NCBI GenBank assembly: GCA_013398955.1
Contig: VWPU01002176.1
Coordinates: 36,828 to 100,827 of the forward strand
DNA length: 64,000 nt
DNA from: Callaeas wilsoni
Lineage: Eukaryota > Chordata > Aves > Passeriformes > Callaeidae
Direction of reading: 5' to 3'
This document shows, piece by piece, positions 50,298 through 63,353 of the stretch. The stretch's first letter is position 1, and every line of letters starts with the position of its first letter. The translations under genes and the position numbers were made by a program. The notes under the pieces are model-generated. The model ran no database searches, was not told the origin of the DNA, and saw only the letters and a program-made list of their open reading frames with translations.

Positions 50298-53200
50298 TCA
50301 TTGGATTTTATTCATAAAGTACACCACAAAGAAGGAAATAGAAGTTACAAAGCTGCCATAGGGTAACAGAGGTTCAAGCATCAGATGAAACAAGGATGAT
50401 TTTTACAATACCTGGGACTACTTCCAAGAAAGAAAAAAAAGGCAAAGAAAGAAGGGAGGTGAAGCTGATCTAGAAGGTAAAATTCAGCTAGAGTTTGAAC
50501 AGACTGCTTAGAAAGACAAGAAAGGCCTGCAGATAGTCCTGATAGGCTTGTGACTGTCTTTCTGGCATGGAGTTACCCCAGCAAGTTTTCACTCAAGTGT
50601 TTTTCTACAGCACCTGTACAGATATCCTCCCAAACTAAAGTCAGAAAGGCTGGTGTGCCTTAAAAAAATGAAGAGAGACTTTGCCGTGTTGTATTTGATT
50701 ATTGGTCTAGACTATTATTAAAGACAACCCAGCACAATGAACTACATACAGAAAATAGGAAAATAAAACATTTCTTCTGATCAAGTTTCAATCAGGCTCT
50801 TCATAGTAAATGAGGTAATATAACAGTATGAGCTACTGAAGTTGCAGCCAGATCCCTCATACATTTTGGAGTTTAACTGTAAAATTCCAGACAGAAGTGT
50901 GGTTTCTGCAATCAAAATAAGGAGCATCTTAGATAATCTTTCAAATATGCTATATTAAAATGTAATGACAAGTTAATTTTCACCTGTGGCCACCTAATAT
51001 TAAATCAGTATTTTAAAAAAAAATTGAACTAGCTCTGCAACGGATAAATATGATTTTTACAGAGTAAAACTAAAATGTACAGCTTTAAGTTTAATATCAG
51101 TGCTCTATAGAATCCATTTAAAATAGCTTCTGAAGACAAAACACCATTTGAAATAAAAACACTGGCACAACAGCTCTGCAGAATCAGATTTAGTTTCACT
51201 ATTTTGCAACAGTGCAAATTACCCATTTCAGAGGAAGCAAGAAAGAAGAGCATCCAGCAAACAATGCCACAAAGGATGAGCACAAAACAGATGTGGGAAA
51301 AATAAACAGCCTTCCTGCCCTGGAATTTGTAAAAAGGTCTGCAAAGAGCAAACAGGACTTCTCACTGCAATTTGACTTCTAGACCTATAAAAGGAGTCCC
51401 ATGAGAAAAAACACTCAGATGAATAAAATATAATAAAAATTAATAGTGGGCATTGACAAGGCTTTTAGAAGAACATTGCTCTTGGACTTAGAGTTTTATC
51501 AAATATTCTGTAGTGTTCTGTAATCAAAATGTAGCTATAATTTGATTTTTTTAAATTCCATAAGAACACTGCATCTTCTTAAATACTGTCTTCAAAGACA
51601 GCCTTTGTCTATCTCTGATTCAATAGACATTTTTAAAGAAGATCTCTGAAGTTGCTTTAACAAAAGCCTGCTAATACAGAATAACTACAGTAGTATTTTT
51701 TAATTCTTTTTCTTAAAATCTATAAATAGAGGTGGCCGGTATAATTAATGTAATATAGTCCCACATTCCCTTGGTAAGTGATTAACACCGCAGGCTTCGT
51801 GGTCTCCTCCCTGTCCTAAGAGGAGGAATGTGTGGTGCACTGCCTGTAAACTATGTAAGACCAGCTAAAAGACGGATTTTTCACATCCATGATTAACAAG
51901 GAATAACTGCTCACCCCCTTCAGGGCTGTTTAAAACCAGGTATTCTCTACCTAAGCTCCTTCTTCCGTTACCTACCACACCTGTCTGAAGGTATCGACCC
52001 TTCAAATGCTCCTATATTCGGAGTGAAGGCACGCAGGTGATTGTGTACCAATGCTACAGGGAGGAGACAAGCGTAACATCAAGCAGCCCTAAAAAGCAAG
52101 CACATGTATAACCCCACGGGATTTAGGCAGTCAAACCCGGACTTTCCCAGCAGCAGTAGTCAGAACTGCTCAGAATGCAGCCCAAACGAAAAAAATTAGC
52201 TCTCAGACTTCAGTACTGAACTTGCACACCAAGATGAAGACCAGCATTCAGTGAGAAAAGAAACTGGAGACTAACTTCCAGCTAAAGAGCTAAGAACTCA
52301 ATCTAAGAGCTCAGCACAACTTCTACACTACATACCACAAGGTCTTATCCCTAAAAAATTGATTTCATTGACACAATTTATAGTCAAGGGCAAGATGAAA
52401 TATTGTTAATTTACTGGCTGTGCTGATAGTGATATAAATGATTCCTGGAACAGTAGTTCCACTGCTAACACAGAATTTTTGCCAGGAATCCTAAAACTCC
52501 ACATCATCCTTCACACTTTATCCCTAAGTGTCCATAAATTGTGGAAAAAAATTGTATTTTGCTTCAGCTAAAAACAAAAATTGCATCATAGAACCAGACA
52601 ACGTTTAACATTTTTCCAGAAGTCCCTGCTACTAAATTTTGATCATATAGCTTCACAGAAGTAAAATCTGAGGTTTCTAACACTTCTCTTCTGTAACTGA
52701 AATGGCTATATACTATCAGATTCAAAACTCAGAAAGAGTAAGTTCAGTCCAAACCTGTTTATTCTGGGATTAATTTATTGATGCAGCTCACACCTAAAGA
52801 ATCATAGAAAATATTGCTATTCCTCTTTTAAAAGTATTTTCCTACTTGGACTTTACATTTTATTTATAGAGTTAGTCAATTAATTGGAATAAAACTGCAA
52901 TCTCATGCCACACATCAATACATAATGAAGAGTTAGCACACAAGTTTATTTTGATCTCTGAACAGCATGTTTTTTCCTATCAGTAAGGCTGCACCCTAGG
53001 AAAGAGCGTACACATAAAATAGTGCGGCCCTTTTCTACACTAGACAGAAAGAACAGTACTTGTGCATCTAGTCCATTTTGAAGCAGCTGTTAATGCCCTT
53101 GATAAATGCCCAGGCCTGCTGGGCAGTTATGCCCTAGACAAACTGTATTTGTTTTACCCTAGATGGAACATTTTATTTCTTAGTCTACCCTGCAATGCAT

Positions 53201-56200
53201 GACTTAGTAAGATGAGATGCTCTGTAAAACCCCATACATTCAGAGATCACGGTAACTCCTAAGTTTTGATTTTATAATTTCAGAATCTACTACTGCAGTG
53301 TAATAGTTTACCATCTTATCTAAGTTAGAGCTCAAACACATAACTCTAACTCTGCAATACATGAAAAGCAGCTAAACCCCACTTTATTTTACTGAAGCCC
53401 ATTTAATATTTTCGACAAGATGATCTCCTTTGTATTGAGGTTATAATTAAGCCCTTGCTGCAGCTGAAGCTGCACACAGTAATTTCACATATTGATTTGT
53501 ACCCTGAAAAGAAACCCAGCTAGTACTACTTAGTTTGTTTACTAAGTAGAAAGAACTTTACCTTGAAACTACGTAGTTGAAATATACTTTTCCTGCTGTG
53601 CTATGGCACATGTGTAAGTTTCAAATTGTTCATCCACAGCATGTGCAAAACAATAATGACTTTCAGTACTACTGAAAGACTCATACGCACACACCTAAGT
53701 AAGTGCTCTCTTCATGTTAACTTAGAATAACTTGTTGTAATGTATTTGTGCAGATGGAGCCCAAGTAAATAGCAAGTAGGGATAATTCCTCAGTTGGTCA
53801 TTTTAGAACGGTGTTGCAAAAACTTAGAAAAATCAATGAACTGTAACAAAACATTTAATTCTTGAAATATTTCTTTCTACATCATTCTGTAATGCATTGT
53901 AAGAAACATGAAAATATAACAGATAGCTTTCAGTTTTAAAAGCTACTTCATGTACCAACTTGATGTTCAACCCTTACAGCATTCTTTTCTTGAGCTCATG
54001 ATTTCAGCTTACTCATCATGTAGCTCAGGGGGGGCTGTTTCTTGGGGAGGTATGGTGGGAGTATGTAGCTCAGACACCAACTCAGAAGCTGAAGCTATTC
54101 CTTTGAGAGTAACATTTCATCTACACACTAGTTTTCAGCAGAAATAGATTTGGCGGGGATTGGTGGCTTATTTTACCTTTGTTTGTGAGGTTTTGGGTGG
54201 GGGCTTTTTTTCCACAGTTTGGCTTTTCTAAATCTACACATGTAACACTTCAGAACTGTTAACATAATAAATAGACACTTTAAAAATAAAATTAATTCGA
54301 GTATCAAGAATATAAAGGCTTGGCCTGGAAACTTTTTAGGCCACACAAGTAACCTTTCTCACAGGAGTAATCAGTGAGACTACTCATGCAAACCAAGTTA
54401 TTCACATGGTAAATGTCTGCAGAATCAGACTCTAAATTAGCATTTTAGGGACATACTGCTCCCTCAATGGATTATTCATAAATACAGGAAGAAAAAAAAG
54501 TGAGTAGTTTTGAAACTATTGCTGTAAGCTCTTCCTATTCTGACATTTTTTTCCATGTCATAGCCTTAGCATAGTAAGAGCTGGAATCTCAACTACTAGA
54601 CTTAAAAAAACATATTAGGAAAAAATTATGATTGAAAAGTTTTCCTATCGGACAATTTTTTTTTTTATATAAATGAAAAGGTAACCGCTCTTCTCTGTAA
54701 ACAAGTAAAGAGTATATTTAGCCCTCAAAACCTGACAACTGTTTACTTCTGGAGTGCACAGAACTGTAAAAAAATTTTAGATTTAAGTAGCTTCTTACAG
54801 AACTGGTTCAACAGTCTATGGCAGCTGTCTTGAAAAAAACTTTTATACTTCCCTCCGGATGACAATAACTTGTAAAAACACTGGCATACTTTGAACAGTA
54901 TTTGCAACACCAGAGAAGGAGGTGAACTTGGGGATAAAAATGGCCTACATTTACTAAAAATAATTTTTAAAGCTCTGTCTAACAGTGTTAGTTTTCATAA
55001 AGTGGAAACTTTGAGTTTATCTTCACCTTCCTTTCTTAAGATACTATTTCAAACTATTATAAACATCACACCCAAGATGACAGCTTTATGAAGAAAGAAG
55101 AAAAAAGTGTTTAATTTCACATTCTCATAAGGAATTGTTTCAAAAGATTTTTTCCCCCATTATAAGCAGTGGTCTCCAGAAATCCCTAAGTGTTGTAAAA
55201 ATCCTCCATGTCTTGACTCTTTGTCTTCCTGCCATGAAGCATATTGAAAACCACTGCTGACACATGACTGTGGTCTCTGTAAGAGGTTCACAAAATGTAA
55301 GAGGCCACATCCAATCCTTTCTCTATGGGACTTGCCATGTACTGAACAGCCACATGCTCTTTAGAGGCCCTGCTCAACAACACGGGCTCATATAAGTTAC
55401 TAGCTAATAAAGAAAGTCTTGCAGATGTTAAATACAGGACAGTCAAGATTAGTCCAAGAGTTTTTAGCACTGCTTCAGGATGTACTCAAAGGGACAAGCT
55501 GTCCCAAGTGAACTTCAATGCATACAGCCCATTTTCCAATCAAAGAGGGTTGTTTCAGCAGACAGAGCATCTACACAACACAACAGACCATGTGATTCTT
55601 CTGTTCAGTATCCAGTCTGTGAAGAAAACCGTATTTGTGACAGACTTGCCAGCTCAGGCAGTGTTGTACCAAACTGGCTTGGACTGGAGCCTTAAGATCT
55701 CAGCCCTTAAGAGCCTTCAAGACTGTCAGAGACTGGAACTAAGTGAACACTGCAGTGTACAGCCATTTACTAGACTTGAAGACTTCTCACAGAAGTATCC
55801 ATCTAAAAGGCTTACAGCAATATAAACTTCATCAGTGTTTCTCCAGCTACTAAAGTTTCCACAAACCTAAAACTTACTAAGTTGCTTATTTCTGCCTTGT
55901 TTTGCCTCCTATTTCTTAAGTAGCCAGCATAGCTACACAATCATTTATTGCAGAATGAACACTTTTACTTTAATACAGGTTGCTGTAGTAATAATCACTT
56001 GTTACAGCAGTATTTACTGTAGCCTTGGGTTCCATTGCACTTCTACAATTACACTGGTGTGACACAAATTTCCACTGTGGAGCACAGTAGGTCTAAATAG
56101 CTTTGTGTACATACTAACCTACCTAGTGTACTAGAGACATGTTGTTTTATTAAGCTATAGGAGAAACCACCTGATAGATTTTTATGGATTTAATAAAATC

Positions 56201-56418
56201 AATTTTAAGCAGATCTCTTCTGAAAAGGTCAAAAGTTTCTTCTCTCTGAGATTAATTTTGCAAAGCATTTCAGGTCTTCCCTTCCATTAAAGGGAGCTGA
56301 GGATACTCAGCATTTTGAATTATCAGACCTATAAGTAAGTAACTCATTAACCAACAAAACATTTCCTTAAAAATCAGAGTTACTGATCTAAAAAAAATTA
56401 TGCAACTGAAATTCCAGT

Positions 56419-56480
56419 TAAAAACAAACAAACAACCTGAAAAACCCAAACAAAAACCCACCACCCAAACAAAAAACCTC
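56419..56480 (+). repeat. A/C-rich low-complexity tract (AAAC-like units)
   Basis: Repeated AAACAAAC and CCCAAACAAA-type units nearly free of G, in intron 3. No coding significance. Confidence 0.7.
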
Positions 56481-59128
56481 AGCGCTTCACTTAGAGAGAT
56501 GGGCATTTCTTTCTTCCCAAAGGGAAACAACTGTGAAAGTCTGTTGTTCACATTAAAGAGTACTGAAGAACCAGAAATATATTTTAAAATTCAGCCTGTA
56601 TACGCTAGCACAAGATATTTCAACATAAGCAGTATTACATGTAAACAATCTTATAAATCAAACTGAGTTCATTTAAGCTGCAGTGAAGTTCTCTTATACC
56701 TTCTGCTTGCATGCTAAAAGGTCTGTGTCAGGTATTCTTTGACAGCAGCTTGGCACATTACACTTACGAGTGAAAATGTGACACCCTACACTTACACATT
56801 GAAAAAAATTAAAAAGCTTTAAAGTGCTTGCTATTTAATGTATAAAAGAAAATACTTGAACAAAGCACCCACAGGTTTCCTGAGAAATCATTTTGGATTT
56901 CAAAATCCCAAGGAGATGAATTGGCTGTCAGAAAACAATGTGCCTTCATCAGATGGACTTGGCAGTTGTAAACAAGAAGAATTTTCTCAGCTTTTCCCCA
57001 CAAATATGAAATATTTGCTCTTAGCCAACAGCTGGGGCAGTTTAAAGACATCCTGCATATATATTCAAATTACAAGTCACCCACACACCTAACACGAACT
57101 GAATTCCAGCAAATTAAAGAAACTGACAAGTGTTGGAGCAGATGTAATATAACTCTGAAGACAAAACATAATCTAACTTCTAGGTCTAAATAACTAAATT
57201 TTCAGATAGCATAGTTTGCCTGCTGAAGAGTGAACAAACATAACCCAGAAAGCAGCCAAAAGTATCACAATTTCTCTTCAGAACTAGTATCTTATGTAAA
57301 TGGAAAATACCTATTGTTTTCCAATTATCAAGGGGAAACCAAAGAAAAAATGAAACAATGTAATGACAGAATAGAAACACACAAGAAAAGTAAGTTTTAA
57401 CTACTGAAGTTCATTTTTCTCTGGTAAAACAATTTTATACTTCACAAATATAAACAGTAAATGCCTTGATATCAGTTAAAAAGTTTTTTGAAATTTGTTA
57501 ATAAATCACATAGCAGGATCCTACTTTGAAATAATTAAGCAATAAGGCTGCTGATAAACTATTTTAAAACTTTGTAAGCATTTGGTATCTTAGTGTCAAA
57601 CCACATTCACAGTGAAAGTGTGATCTTTTAATGTTTGTTCATATTTCATATATGTGTATTTACTTTTGCAATATGAACTACACTGCTGTTTAGTTTTTTA
57701 TCTAGACACCATAAACCAAATTTAGGAATGTGTATATATTATTTCAATATATCCCTCAGCAGGAAAAGCTGTTTCAAATCCCTATACTTTATACAAAGTT
57801 GAAAACACATTGTAATAAAGCATTGAATTAAGTGTTTTAATACAACTTAGAAAGGCATAGCCAGTCTTTTTCCAAAGAGCAATCAATCTTATTAAAATTT
57901 ATTAAAAAAAGAGTTGCACTAGATAATAATACTCTCATTTTTTAGGTCAAAAAGTTACTTTGGCTTATTTGAAAAAATGAGGTAATTATCTCAAGTACGT
58001 AATATTTCAACTATTATATAGAAATATCATAATTACACTGGTGGTTACTAAGTCTCTTGAATAGCTTTGTCTAAATGACCAACCAAACCATAATGGTTTG
58101 TGGAGGTTTTTGTTTTAAGTATTTAACAGCTGTGGATACAAAGCAAGTATAATAAGACAAACTATGTTCAGGCCAGTGCTGCTTTTCAATGGAGTAAAGT
58201 AGAAATACTTTATAAAAGTTAAAGCAGCAGCAAATGAAACACTAAACAAGACCTCAGAGGCATGCTTAAAGAAAAGGTGATATAATGAAAATGCAAAAAC
58301 TAGGATGCCTAAAAAGGAAGGCATAACTCAAGTTTTATAGGAACATATATATTAATACTTTCCTGGCTCCACACTAAAACTATGTCCAACAATCAGCACC
58401 TTGCCTTTAACAAGTCAGATATCACAAGTTGCACAATACATTTTAAAAAATATTTTCATTTGAAGTGCAACAAAGTAAGAAACACTGAAAACTAGTTTGG
58501 GAATTACTCATTTTCTAGGTTTCACTGCAACCAAGCAGGTGTTCGGACTTCACCAGATAAGGTCCTCATCTCTGCTCTATCTTCTCTCCACACAGTACTC
58601 AATCTTTTAAATCCAAATTATTTTTGAAAACTAACAGTTCATATTTTTTTCTAAGTCTTTGTAAAAGCTTTCATCATATAAAGACTGGAGTAGAATTCAA
58701 TCACTGCTATGTAGCAAGACAACACTTTATAGCCAGTAGTTACTTCCAATAAGACACCATATAAAACATCTAACACTAACACCTAACACTATAGGTCAGA
58801 GAACAGGCTTCTTTTGGTGCATTCATGTTTTCAAAAGTCCTTGTGTATTCAAGATTAAAGTGAAAATATTTGATAGCATTCAAACTATTTCCTATGGGAC
58901 AATTGCAGTTTGCACTTTGAATCCAGACTGCTCTTGAATGCTCCCCCTCAACTGAGTTCCTTAAATACTGCTTGAGAATTTCTTACTTGTCTTGTGTCTC
59001 AGTAAGGCTAGAAGTCCCAAATCTTAAAAAAAAAAAGTATTTAAAAAATCTGAAGCCTGAGTACCTTGACACACAACTAATTTGATCTTCCCCCCAAAGT
59101 CGATAATTTTAGAATTAAAAATACTTAC

Positions 59129-59200
59129 AGCCTCTCCAGTTCTTTTAAATCCTGGAATGCTCCTCTCTCAATAGTACTAATCTTGTTCTCCATGAGCTGA
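59129..59200 (-). CDS. SLIT2: SLIT2 exon 3 (leucine-rich repeat of domain D1)
   Basis: A 72-bp exon encoding the next [15 protein letters not shown], then [12 protein letters not shown]. It is identical to the human SLIT2 repeat as remembered. The acceptor is TATATTTCAG|T (AG at 59201-59202) and the donor is CT|GTAAGT (GT at 59127-59128). The first base completes a Leu codon (CT|T), so the phase is 2 on both sides. The LRR core positions L, N and I (LMENKI) and the Phe at the repeat back (GAF) are present. It lies 1,238 bp downstream of exon 2 in gene direction. Confidence 0.97.
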
Positions 59201-60438
59201 CTGAAATATAGAAATTTTTATATGTAAGTTTTAATATATCTGAGACAACTTGTTGCATTAACAGTGGTCATTTAAAGGCAGCCATATATTCTTTAAAACA
59301 ATCCAACAGCTATTCTAGACTGACATCCACTCTAACCTTCTGTATCCCTGTCACCAACAATTTACATGGGCTCATACACCCAAAAGAAGGAAAATAAGCC
59401 TTGGTAAAAGAAACATTAATTGATATTACATTTGCTCATTTACTTAAGGAGTCCCAAGTTAAAAAGCTACACGTACGCCTACACGCTGTGTGCACACACG
59501 CACACACATCGCTGCCCTTCGGCAAGTTGTAAGACTCCACTCGAACAGTATGAAGGCGATATTAGTCTCACATGAGAATAACAAAATTAAAACTCTCAAT
59601 TGTGGTGTTGGGAGAAACATCAGTGAAAGACTGCACAGAGACCGTAACCATAACGGTAGCTCTGTTTCGTAACAAAACTAAAAATTACTACAATGCTATA
59701 TTTATTTCAGAGAGAAAAAGGAAAGGATTTTACAAGGCTACTTGCTCAAATTAAACTGGCCTTAACAAATAAGCTAAGTAGTTAGACATTTTCTTCAGAG
59801 AACAAAAAAAAAAGCCAAAAACCAAACCAACACAACAACATTAAAACAAAAAAACAAAACCACCCCACAAACCGCCACCTAAAACTTTGATAATGCTTGG
59901 AAAAAATTGTTTAAAACAAATAAACAAAAACCCACCCAAACAAACCAACCAAACAATTCCTTCGTCAACTTCACTGGCAAAGTGTTTCCTTTTAGTCTAG
60001 AAGCTACAGAAGGGCAATAATAAACACCTGGGACTTGCTTTTACATTCAATAAAGGAATAACCTTTTTCTTAATTAATTCCCTTATAGTTCTGGTTGAGA
60101 GTACACATTTTCAGCATGAACTATAAATTTCACAGCCTGAAACTGAAGTAACTCCAACAGTTATTCAACCAATTTTCGCAACTCTTACTTGTAAGCTATG
60201 TGCTAAATTACATCCTCAAGTTCTCATAATCTTAAAGGGAGATTAAAAAAATTTAAACAAACTTTATTTAAGGTAATTGCTAACTTGTGCATAACAGTGT
60301 GTAACACATGGCACAGCAGTTTTAGGTTCAGATACAGTAGCTAAAAAATGATAACCCATCCAGCTAATGAACTGAAACGCAACTACAACCTGTAGCATCA
60401 GTCCTAAAAGTTATCAATGAGAGAAAGAGAAAACTTAC
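59201..60438 (-). other. SLIT2: SLIT2 intron 2 (1,238 bp)
   Basis: Lies between the exon 2 donor (GTAAGT, 60433-60438) and the exon 3 acceptor (TATATTTCAG ending at 59201). It holds an A/C-rich low-complexity tract at about 59800-59957 and a short CACACA-type run at about 59495-59508. No other feature is visible. Confidence 0.92.
59800..59957 (+). repeat. A/C-rich low-complexity tract
   Basis: The strand is almost free of G and made of AAAAC, AACCA and CACAA-like units (for example AAACAAAAAAACAAAACCAC). A short ordinary interval interrupts it at about 59880-59915. A purine/pyrimidine-skewed low-complexity region in intron 2. Confidence 0.75.
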
Positions 60439-60510
60439 AGAACTCGAAGGTGCCTTAGACCAGCAAAGTCGGTCTTCGTGATTCTTGTGATGTTATTTCC
60501 ATTAAGATCC
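60439..60510 (-). CDS. SLIT2: SLIT2 exon 2 (leucine-rich repeat of domain D1)
   Basis: A 72-bp exon encoding one 24-residue LRR. It completes the Leu codon split by intron 1 and reads [12 protein letters not shown], then [12 protein letters not shown]. This matches the human SLIT2 repeat as I remember it, without a change. The acceptor is TTCTTCTTAG|G (AG at 60511-60512) and the donor is CT|GTAAGT (GT at 60437-60438). It enters and leaves in phase 2, so it can be skipped or duplicated without breaking the frame. The LRR signature LxxNxI is visible as LNGNNI. The protein region belongs to the first of four LRR domains of Slit2. Too short for ordinary ORF detection, it was found by its splice sites and protein match. 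Confidence 0.97.
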
Positions 60511-62276
60511 CTAAGAAGAATAATTCGTAAGCAGCAAAATTAAAACATTCAAAAGCTGTTTTTAAATTGTTTTGTTTGTTTTCATGGGCACAGCATTTTC
60601 AGATGTTAGGAGACAAAAATGAACACAATAAACCATTCCTACAATTAACACCATGTGAGTTCCTGATTTCCAAGCAGCAGAAATAAGGTTTACCTTGAAA
60701 ACAGTAGTTTGAAACTTTGTAGCAAGAGAGTCTTGGAAAGTCAGTTCTGCCTGCCGTTAGAAAGCTCATGTTTATCTTTAACTACAGTCTCTACCAATAT
60801 AAGAGTCCAAAGCTCTCTGAATAGGGTTAGAACTGCATTTAGAAAACCACAGAACTTAGCGTATATAGGTATATCTATATATATGCTACAACCTTTATTT
60901 GACTGTTACAAAACTAAGTGACTGAAATAAAGACAATTTTCACCATTTTCAAGCAATTTTCAGATTTCCCAGTATGGCTAAAAAGGTGGCATAGAGCTTA
61001 ACTACCTATAACAAACATTAGGTTCAAACAAGCATTAACACTGTTAGAGTAAGTGATGGGAAATAAGATTTTACCAAAACTAAGCTCTTCACTTGCTGCA
61101 TAGGAAGCTATACTGACTGCAGAATGCCAAGCAAGTTCAGAAGCAACAGAAACCTGTATTTAGGCCCTAACATTTCTGATTATGCTTCCATACTCTTTTT
61201 TCTTCTGGAGTACATGCCTCTTTTTCATAACTTTCTAGGCTTAAGATATAAATGTCTTTCAATTCCAATCATTACAAATAAAACCAGACTTGGCAATTCA
61301 TGAGATAAACCATTAGGAAGTGGTATTACACAGAAGCTGTTCTAATAATTAGAGCTCATTCCCAACGTAGTTAGGGAAAACAAAAAAAAAGTAGCAATTT
61401 TTTTAGTGTTTTATACCACATATGGCCAGAACACCACTGTAAAGAAACCACACGAGTCTCAGGAGAAATGTGTCCCTGACACTCTTTCTGAGCGAAATTC
61501 ACCACTCCAGACGCGCATTCACATGCCAACATTTAAATGACTTATTAGAGAGTAAGAAATAATGCGCACACCACTTCCACTCTCAGGACCCCTCTGAAAG
61601 GCAGCATGCTATGATAAATAACCGACCACATGTAGAAAACAGTCCAGCCGCGGATGGAGGGAGGGATCACCGCTATGGCACGACTTAGTGCCCTGCGAGC
61701 GCGGCTATCGCACCCCGGCGTGCCCTCGCCCACCGGCAGATGCGCGCTGGCGCCGGGGCAGCGCGCCCCCGCCCGCCTCTCCGCGCCGGCCACCGCGGCT
61801 CCGCGGCGGGAGGGAGCGCTGCGCGCCCCGGGGCCTCCCTGCCCACGCCCGCGGAGCGCGGCGGGGCCGCGGCCCGGCTCTGCCCCGGGAAAGGCGAGCC
61901 GTGATAGCCAAGTTTGACGGGAAATGGGCGCCGGCGGGGGGAGAGGCCGCGCTGCCGCCGCCCCGGGGCGCCCCCCTGGCCGCGGTGGTGCCCGCCCCCG
62001 CTCCCCGCGGAGGCGGGAACCGCGCTGCTCACCGCGGCTTCCCGGGATGAAAGGCAGCGGCTGGGAGCAGTGCCCACCTCTTCCGTGTCTCCGCGCATCG
62101 CTATGAAACGGGAACGGCCAGCAGCAGGAGAAGGGAACAGAAACCCCCACCCAAAGGGCGTCGGGACCCCAAAGCGGGCCGGCGCCGGGGGCCACCTCAG
62201 CCCGACAGCCGGCGGGAGCCCTGCAGGGAGCGGGGGGCCGAGGGGCGCTCGCCGCCGCCCCGGCCGGGTTACTTAC
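60511..62276 (-). other. SLIT2: SLIT2 intron 1 (1,766 bp)
   Basis: Bounded by GTAAGT at 62271-62276 and TTCTTCTTAG ending at 60511. The first roughly 640 bp in gene direction (61640-62276) belong to the promoter CpG island and are dense in CG dinucleotides. The long open frames seen there on both strands (for example a 334-codon frame at 61545-62549) come from lack of AT-rich stop codons, not from coding. The rest, 60511-61640, is ordinary AT-rich sequence in which I see no gene or repeat. Confidence 0.9.
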
Positions 62277-62452
62277 AGCCTCTCGGTGTTGCGGGGGATG
62301 TTCCTCGGGACGCCGCGCAGCGCCAGCCCGTGACAGTCCACGGTGCTCCCTGAGCAGGAGCACTGCGCCGGGCACGGCTGCGGCGCCACCGCGCCCGCCA
62401 TCGCCAGCAGCAGCCCCAGGGACAGGGTGAGCTTCCCCCAGCCGCACATCAT
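62277..62452 (-). CDS. SLIT2: SLIT2 exon 1, coding part (start codon, signal peptide, LRRNT cap)
   Basis: This exon encodes the N-terminus of Slit2, a secreted ligand of Robo receptors that repels axons and guides migrating cells and vessels. The frame opens with tandem ATGs (62450-62452 and 62447-62449). A hydrophobic segment follows ([16 protein letters not shown], about residues 9-23), a typical secretory signal peptide. After it comes the LRR N-terminal cap with cysteines spaced CX3CXCX6C ([15 protein letters not shown]) and then [19 protein letters not shown]. From memory, the cap differs from human SLIT2 by only about two residues (A to P, S to G), whereas the signal peptide is freely diverged. 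That combination identifies SLIT2 rather than SLIT1 or SLIT3. The exon ends after two bases of a Leu codon (CT|GTAAGT, donor at 62275-62276), so the intron is phase 2. An upstream in-frame ATG at 62651-62653 would bury the signal peptide, so I did not use it. Which tandem ATG starts translation is unresolved. Confidence 0.96.
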
Positions 62453-63353
62453 CACCGCCCGCTGCAGCCCAGCCGGGCCCACCGGCCTCGGCCCCGGGGA
62501 GGCGCGGGGCACGCCGCCCTCCTCCTCGCTGCGGGGAGCGCTCTGGCAACTTTCAGGGTGCGGAGACAGCGAAGTCTTTTCTATCCAAAGCCAAGGCAAG
62601 AAAACAACCCCGTCAAAGTGAGGCGGGTAGCACCGGTCCGCGGCTGAAGGCAACTTCGCTAGGCGCGGGGCCGGGCCCGGGGCCGTCCCTCGCTAGCCCG
62701 TCGGTGGCTGGGAGAGGCGGCACTTGGGTCTCGTCTTCACACGCTCCCTGCGATGGCGAAGCAAATCCAGGGGCTCAGGGTGCGGCGGAGTTGGGCGAGC
62801 TACTTATCTTCCTCCTCGCCCCTTTCAAAGCCGTGACTCTCCGCTGAGCCCCCGGCGAGAGGCCGCGGAGCGCCGTCCGCCCCAGCAGCGCTTTCTGCGC
62901 GGCGGCCCGCGCAGCGCTGCAGCCGCTCCCACGCGCGTTCCCCGCCGCGGGCCGCTCACAGCCCCACGGGGGGCGGCGGCGGGGCTGACACCGCGCACAC
63001 ACCGCCCTGCCAGAGGCGCCTCAGCAAATCATACCCCTCTCGCAGGCATTCATCAAACTGTCTCACGGAAGGAGGAGGGAGGGGAAAAAAAAGTCAAACA
63101 CACAAGATGCTGTTGGGCTTGGCTCTCCACCCCCCGCGCCCCCTCCTGCTGTACGCTCCCAAGCCAAGTTTAGCAGGAAAGGGCTGGTCCTAGAACACGA
63201 TAATAATAGGCAGTCGAGAAGTGATTCGTTGCCCTGCTGGAAGGGAGTTCATCCACGACCTTCTCCTCCGTGACAGATCACAGTTATAGATCCTCCTGTG
63301 ATCCCGGGAGCACAGCGAGACAGAGCAGATAACAAGCGAAGTTCGGCGAGAGC

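Larger units (their letters stand above)
42127..59128 (-). other. SLIT2: SLIT2 intron 3 (17,002 bp)
   Basis: Bounded by the exon 3 donor GTAAGT (59123-59128) and the exon 4 acceptor (42127-42128). It contains a CR1 fragment at 46440-46575 and a split decayed CR1 at 48480-50297 that is interrupted by a solo LTR (49501-49960). Nothing identifiable was seen in 42157-46439, 46576-48479 or 50298-59128, apart from a less AT-rich block at about 51780-52200 and an A/C-rich low-complexity run at about 56419-56480. The scattered open frames of 60-127 codons in this intron show no family signature. Confidence 0.88.

Noticed and set aside
55508..55825. 105-codon plus-strand frame in intron 3
   Set aside because: No recognisable domain and an overlapping second frame. 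It runs antisense to SLIT2 without supporting signals.
61545..62549. 334-codon minus-strand open frame in the CpG island
   Set aside because: It overlaps SLIT2 exon 1 in another frame and runs through the intron 1 donor. Its Ala/Arg/Pro/Gly composition is what stop-poor GC-rich DNA gives.
62453..62653. In-frame upstream ATG that would extend SLIT2 by 67 residues
   Set aside because: It would place the hydrophobic signal peptide internally. Known Slit2 proteins start directly before the signal peptide.
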